Part shown: positions 6,014 through 8,171 of the stretch, one piece after another | Layout of the letters: every line of letters begins with the position of its first letter | Position numbering within the stretch: the stretch's first letter is position 1 | NCBI GenBank assembly: GCA_022615805.1 | Contig: JAKEGO010000105.1 | Coordinates: forward strand, 1 to 8,171 | From: Thermoplasmata archaeon | GTDB taxonomy: Archaea > Thermoplasmatota > JAKEGO01 | Length of the DNA: 8,171 nt | Direction of reading: 5' to 3' | Position numbers and translations under genes: made by a program | Notes under the pieces: model-generated | The model's database searches: none | What the model saw: only the letters and a program-made list of their open reading frames with translations | What the model was told of the DNA's origin: nothing

Positions 6014-7060
6014 TCATCGCGGCGCCCAGAAGAGGCGCGACTCCTCCCGCAGGTCCTCGGGGACGGTCTTCAGGGTGCCGACCGCCTCGGATAGAGGGAC
6101 GGCCACGACCGCGGTCCCCCTGAGGGACGCCATCATCCCGAACTCCCCCGCGCCCACCATGTCGGCCGCCTTCACGCCCAGCCTGGTGCCGAGGACCACG
6201 TCGAAGGCCGAAGGCGCACCCGCCCTCTGCAGGTGGCCAAGGACCACGTGGCGGCTCTCCTTGCCCGTCCGCTCGCCGATGGCCTTGGCGAGCCTCTCGC
6301 CGATGCCGCCCAGGCGGACGTGCCCGAAGGCGTCCCTCTCCTCCGTCTGGAGGACCATGGCCTCCCTGTCATCCGGGACCGCCCCCTCCGACACCGCGAT
6401 GATGCTGTACGCATGACCGGCCCTTTCGCGCGCCATCACTGCCTCGCAGACCTCGTCGAGCGAGAAGGGCTCCTCGGGGAGGAGGACGACGTGGGCTGCG
6501 CCCGCGATGCCGCCGTTGAGGGTTATCCACCCCGCGTGGCGGCCCATGACCTCGACGACCAGGACCCTGGAGTGGGACCGTGCGGTGGTGTGGAGGTCCC
6601 TCATCGCCTCGGCGGCCCTGTTGCAGGCCGTGTCGAAGCCGAAGGTGTAATCGGTGGCAGAGAGGTCGTTGTCGATCGTCTTGGGGACCCCGACGACCTT
6701 GAGCCCCTCGCGGGAGAGCCTGTCCGCGACCCCGAGGGTGTCCTCCCCCCCGATCACGATGAGCGCGTCGCAGCCGAACTCCCTCAGGTTCTTCCTGACG
6801 AGTCCGGGGCCGTTATCGACCTTGTAGGGGTTCGTGCGAGACGTGCCGAGGATGGTACCGCCCGTCACATGTATGTCCTGGACGGTCCCCAGGTCGAGCG
6901 GCATGGTCCCGCCGTCGCCGACGAGTGCCGCCCACCCGTTGCGCAGGCCGAGCACCTCGATGCCCAGGGAGTCCGCCCTGTGCACTATCGCCCTGATGAC
7001 GGCATTCAACCCGGGCGCGTCGCCGCCCCCGGTCATCACCCCTATGCGCTTGACGGTCAT
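6014..7060 (-). CDS. pfp: 6-phosphofructokinase, probably pyrophosphate-dependent
   Basis: A 348-residue PfkA-superfamily enzyme phosphorylating fructose-6-phosphate to fructose-1,6-bisphosphate. Motifs in order: GVMTGGGDAPGLNAVIRAIV (residues 7-26, nucleotide/PPi loop), GGTILGTSRTNPYK (67-80), IGGEDTLGVADRL (103-115), GVPKTIDNDLSATDYTFGFDTA (124-145, catalytic Asp130), EVMGRHAGWI (170-179), LLPEEPF (193-199), VSEGA (223-227) and LGHLQRAGAPSAFD (274-287). Two positions known to set the phosphoryl donor are Asp107 in GGED and Lys127 in PKTIDND. ATP enzymes such as E. coli PfkA have Gly at both. Asp plus Lys is the pyrophosphate-type combination, as in the PPi enzymes of Amycolatopsis methanolica and other group III PFKs, so a reversible PPi-linked reaction is expected. 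ATG 7060 has GGAGG (7069-7073) 8 nt upstream; the frame stays open to 7228, but that stretch is not PFK-like. It is first in a two-gene unit with the aldolase. Confidence 0.92.
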   Translation of the reverse strand: MTVKRIGVMTGGGDAPGLNAVIRAIVHRADSLGIEVLGLRNGWAALVGDGGTMPLDLGTVQDIHVTGGTILGTSRTNPYKVDNGPGLVRKNLREFGCDALIVIGGEDTLGVADRLSREGLKVVGVPKTIDNDLSATDYTFGFDTACNRAAEAMRDLHTTARSHSRVLVVEVMGRHAGWITLNGGIAGAAHVVLLPEEPFSLDEVCEAVMARERAGHAYSIIAVSEGAVPDDREAMVLQTEERDAFGHVRLGGIGERLAKAIGERTGKESRHVVLGHLQRAGAPSAFDVVLGTRLGVKAADMVGAGEFGMMASLRGTAVVAVPLSEAVGTLKTVPEDLREESRLFWAPR

Positions 7061-7068
7061 CTCCTCTG

Positions 7069-7073
7069 CCTCC
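7069..7073 (-). promoter_or_regulatory. Shine-Dalgarno of the phosphofructokinase gene
   Basis: GGAGG on the minus strand, 8 nt before ATG 7060. It supports starting the protein at MTVKRIGVMTGGGD rather than at the upstream in-frame codon at 7228. Confidence 0.65.
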
Positions 7074-7124
7074 TGGACTGGTACCTGCCCCCCCCTCTCC
7101 CGTCCTTTCTGCGATGCCGGCGAG

Positions 7125-7134
7125 ATTAGAAAAG
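7125..7134 (-). promoter_or_regulatory. Possible TATA box of the phosphofructokinase-aldolase unit
   Basis: CTTTTCTAAT on the minus strand is the best A/T-rich candidate upstream of the phosphofructokinase. A transcript would start near 7105 and carry a leader of about 45 nt including the GGAGG site. It is a poor match to the consensus, so this is tentative. Confidence 0.35.
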
Positions 7135-7160
7135 GGTTTTGGTGGCGGTCCGTCCGCAAA

Positions 7161-7169
7161 ACGTTTATC
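7161..7169 (+). promoter_or_regulatory. Possible TATA box of the SWIM-protein gene (leaderless)
   Basis: ACGTTTATC follows an AAAA run, and its centre is about 25 nt before the GTG at 7191, the same geometry as the box at 2114-2122. No Shine-Dalgarno lies before the GTG, consistent with a leaderless mRNA. The motif is weak; the spacing is the main support. Confidence 0.45.
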
Positions 7170-7190
7170 GGCCGACGCCCCTTCCCGCCC

Positions 7191-8171
7191 GTGGACCTCG
7201 AAGCGACGCTCGAAGCCGTCAGGCGCAAGGCCGGCCCATCGGTCTACGCCCGCGGGAAGCGGTACTACCTCGGCAACAGGGTCTCCGCCGTGAGGGAGGT
7301 GGACGGCGCCCTCGCCGCCACCGTGCGCGGGACCGACGAGTACGAGGTCCGGGTCGGGGACGGCGGCGCGCCGTGGTCGTGCGACTGCCCATACGACCGC
7401 ATCTGCAAACACGGGGTGGCCGTCGTCCTCAAGGCGGCGGAGGAGGGGATCGACGTTGGCGCTCAGGAGCCGGACCTCGCGGGCGAGTTCGAGTGGGCGG
7501 CGGAGATGCTCCGCTCCGCAAAGCGGCGCGCCGACGCGGAGTCGGTCATGGAGCGGGTCTCCAGTCTCCTTTCCGAGGCCCACGGCCGCTCCCCCGCGGA
7601 GGCGGAGTCGCTCCTCAGGACGGCGATGGTCCTCTTCAGGGGGACCCCGGCGGAGGACGAGGTCATCTCGCGATGGACAGCGTCGATGGCCGCCGCCGAT
7701 GTCCCCGCGGGCGCGGCCGGCCTCCTCTCGGAGGTGCTCCGCGAGGCGCCGGAGAGAGCGCTCCCCGCCCTGTCGACGGGGCGCTTCGCGCCAGCCGACG
7801 CCAGCGCGCTCCTGGAGGCGGTCTCGGCGGCCGACGATCCCTCGGTGGAGGACTCGGTCTCCGCCGCCAGGATGCACCTGCTCGGCCTGCTGGGCCGGAC
7901 GGAGGAGGTGCTCGAGGGCCTGGCGCCCGACCTTCCGGCCGAGGCAATCGTCGAGGCCTGCTCGTTCCTCCGCACCTCCTTCCCGGAGGAGTGCAACGCC
8001 CTCCTGCGGAGGTCCCTCGAGGGGAGGACACCGAGGGAAACGTTCGCCCTATGCCGATGTCTCGCGGACCTCACGTCGGGGACCCCCGAAGAGGCGGATA
8101 GCATCGCGGCGTGCGTCGCCATTGCGCCAGATCCCGCGCTCGTGAGGCGCCTCGTCGGGCTCGACGCGGAC
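7191..8171 (+). CDS. SWIM zinc-finger domain protein, 3' end outside the window
   Basis: The frame stays open from GTG 7191 to the window edge, 327 codons with no stop. Residues 13-56 (AGPSVYARGKRYYLGNRVSAV and following) resemble the segment that normally leads into a SWIM finger. The finger itself is CDC-x5-CKH (Cys64, Cys66, Cys72, His74), the CxCx(n)CxH zinc signature found in proteins that bind DNA or protein partners. After about residue 85 the protein is Ala/Glu/Arg-rich and looks like successive helices, as in repeat-type helical scaffolds, with no further motif I can name. GTG is taken as the start because no ATG precedes the domain in frame and a TATA-like box sits about 25 nt upstream. 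It is divergent from the phosphofructokinase, 130 nt apart, which need not mean a shared function. The molecular role is unknown. Confidence 0.8.
   Translation, partial: MDLEATLEAVRRKAGPSVYARGKRYYLGNRVSAVREVDGALAATVRGTDEYEVRVGDGGAPWSCDCPYDRICKHGVAVVLKAAEEGIDVGAQEPDLAGEFEWAAEMLRSAKRRADAESVMERVSSLLSEAHGRSPAEAESLLRTAMVLFRGTPAEDEVISRWTASMAAADVPAGAAGLLSEVLREAPERALPALSTGRFAPADASALLEAVSAADDPSVEDSVSAARMHLLGLLGRTEEVLEGLAPDLPAEAIVEACSFLRTSFPEECNALLRRSLEGRTPRETFALCRCLADLTSGTPEEADSIAACVAIAPDPALVRRLVGLDAD

Noticed and set aside
4877..6094. Long plus-strand open frame (about 405 codons) opposite the aldolase
   Set aside because: Antisense shadow in G+C-rich DNA. Its translation shows no family motif, while the minus strand encodes a complete aldolase with active-site residues.
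6233..7129. Plus-strand open frame opposite the phosphofructokinase
   Set aside because: Low-complexity translation rich in Asp, Arg and Pro. The opposite strand has all PFK motifs in order.
7139..8101. Plus-strand open frame in another frame over the SWIM gene, and a minus-strand frame 6813-7877
   Set aside because: Gly/Arg/Pro-rich shadow translations. The frame from 7191 has an intact zinc-finger motif and stays open to the window end.
1..8171. CRISPR array, insertion sequence, prophage or integration site
   Set aside because: No regularly spaced direct repeats, transposase or integrase motifs, or tRNA-linked duplications were seen. The genes are housekeeping in character with uniform base composition.

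Overview
This is a G+C-rich archaeal chromosome segment. The archaeal assignment rests on gene content: S19e, a PDCD5-family protein, L39e, L31e and aIF6, which are archaeal/eukaryotic-type proteins. It also rests on TATA-box promoters and on GAGGTGA-type Shine-Dalgarno sites. ATA (Ile) and AGG (Arg) codons are common despite the high G+C. Together with the gene set this suggests a Euryarchaeota/Thermoplasmatota-like lineage, but the lineage is inference and only moderately supported.

Layout. (1) Positions 61-2030, plus strand: a translation operon, S19e - PDCD5-like - L39e - L31e - aIF6. It is tightly packed, with a start/stop overlap at the first junction and gaps of 5 to 13 nt at the others, and a clear TATA box stands ahead of it. 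(2) 2143-3084, plus: a sugar-phosphate nucleotidyltransferase (mannose-1-phosphate guanylyltransferase-like) with its own promoter, apparently leaderless. (3) 3085-3340: a 256-nt gap holding a 16-bp perfect palindrome and a TATA box. (4) 3341-4750, plus: a PLP-dependent class III aminotransferase of the archaeal GABA/ornithine aminotransferase or amino-acid racemase group. (5) 4751-4816: a short convergent gap with a hairpin. (6) 7060 down to 4817, minus: a two-gene glycolytic unit of 6-phosphofructokinase followed by a class II (metal-dependent) fructose-bisphosphate aldolase. (7) 7061-7190: a divergent promoter region. (8) 7191 to the window end, plus: the first 327 codons of a SWIM zinc-finger protein starting with GTG.

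How the genes work together. The first five genes supply ribosomal proteins and a 60S/50S subunit anti-association factor. Phosphofructokinase and aldolase catalyse consecutive Embden-Meyerhof steps (fructose-6-P to fructose-1,6-bisP to triose phosphates). The phosphofructokinase carries the active-site pair Asp107/Lys127, which marks the pyrophosphate-dependent, reversible type, so the pair could run in either direction. The nucleotidyltransferase probably feeds hexose phosphate into nucleotide-sugars for glycans. I see no mobile element, CRISPR array, RNA gene or defence system. The most notable points are the PPi-type PFK/class II aldolase pair, the mixture of leaderless and Shine-Dalgarno starts, and the shortened aIF6 cluster.
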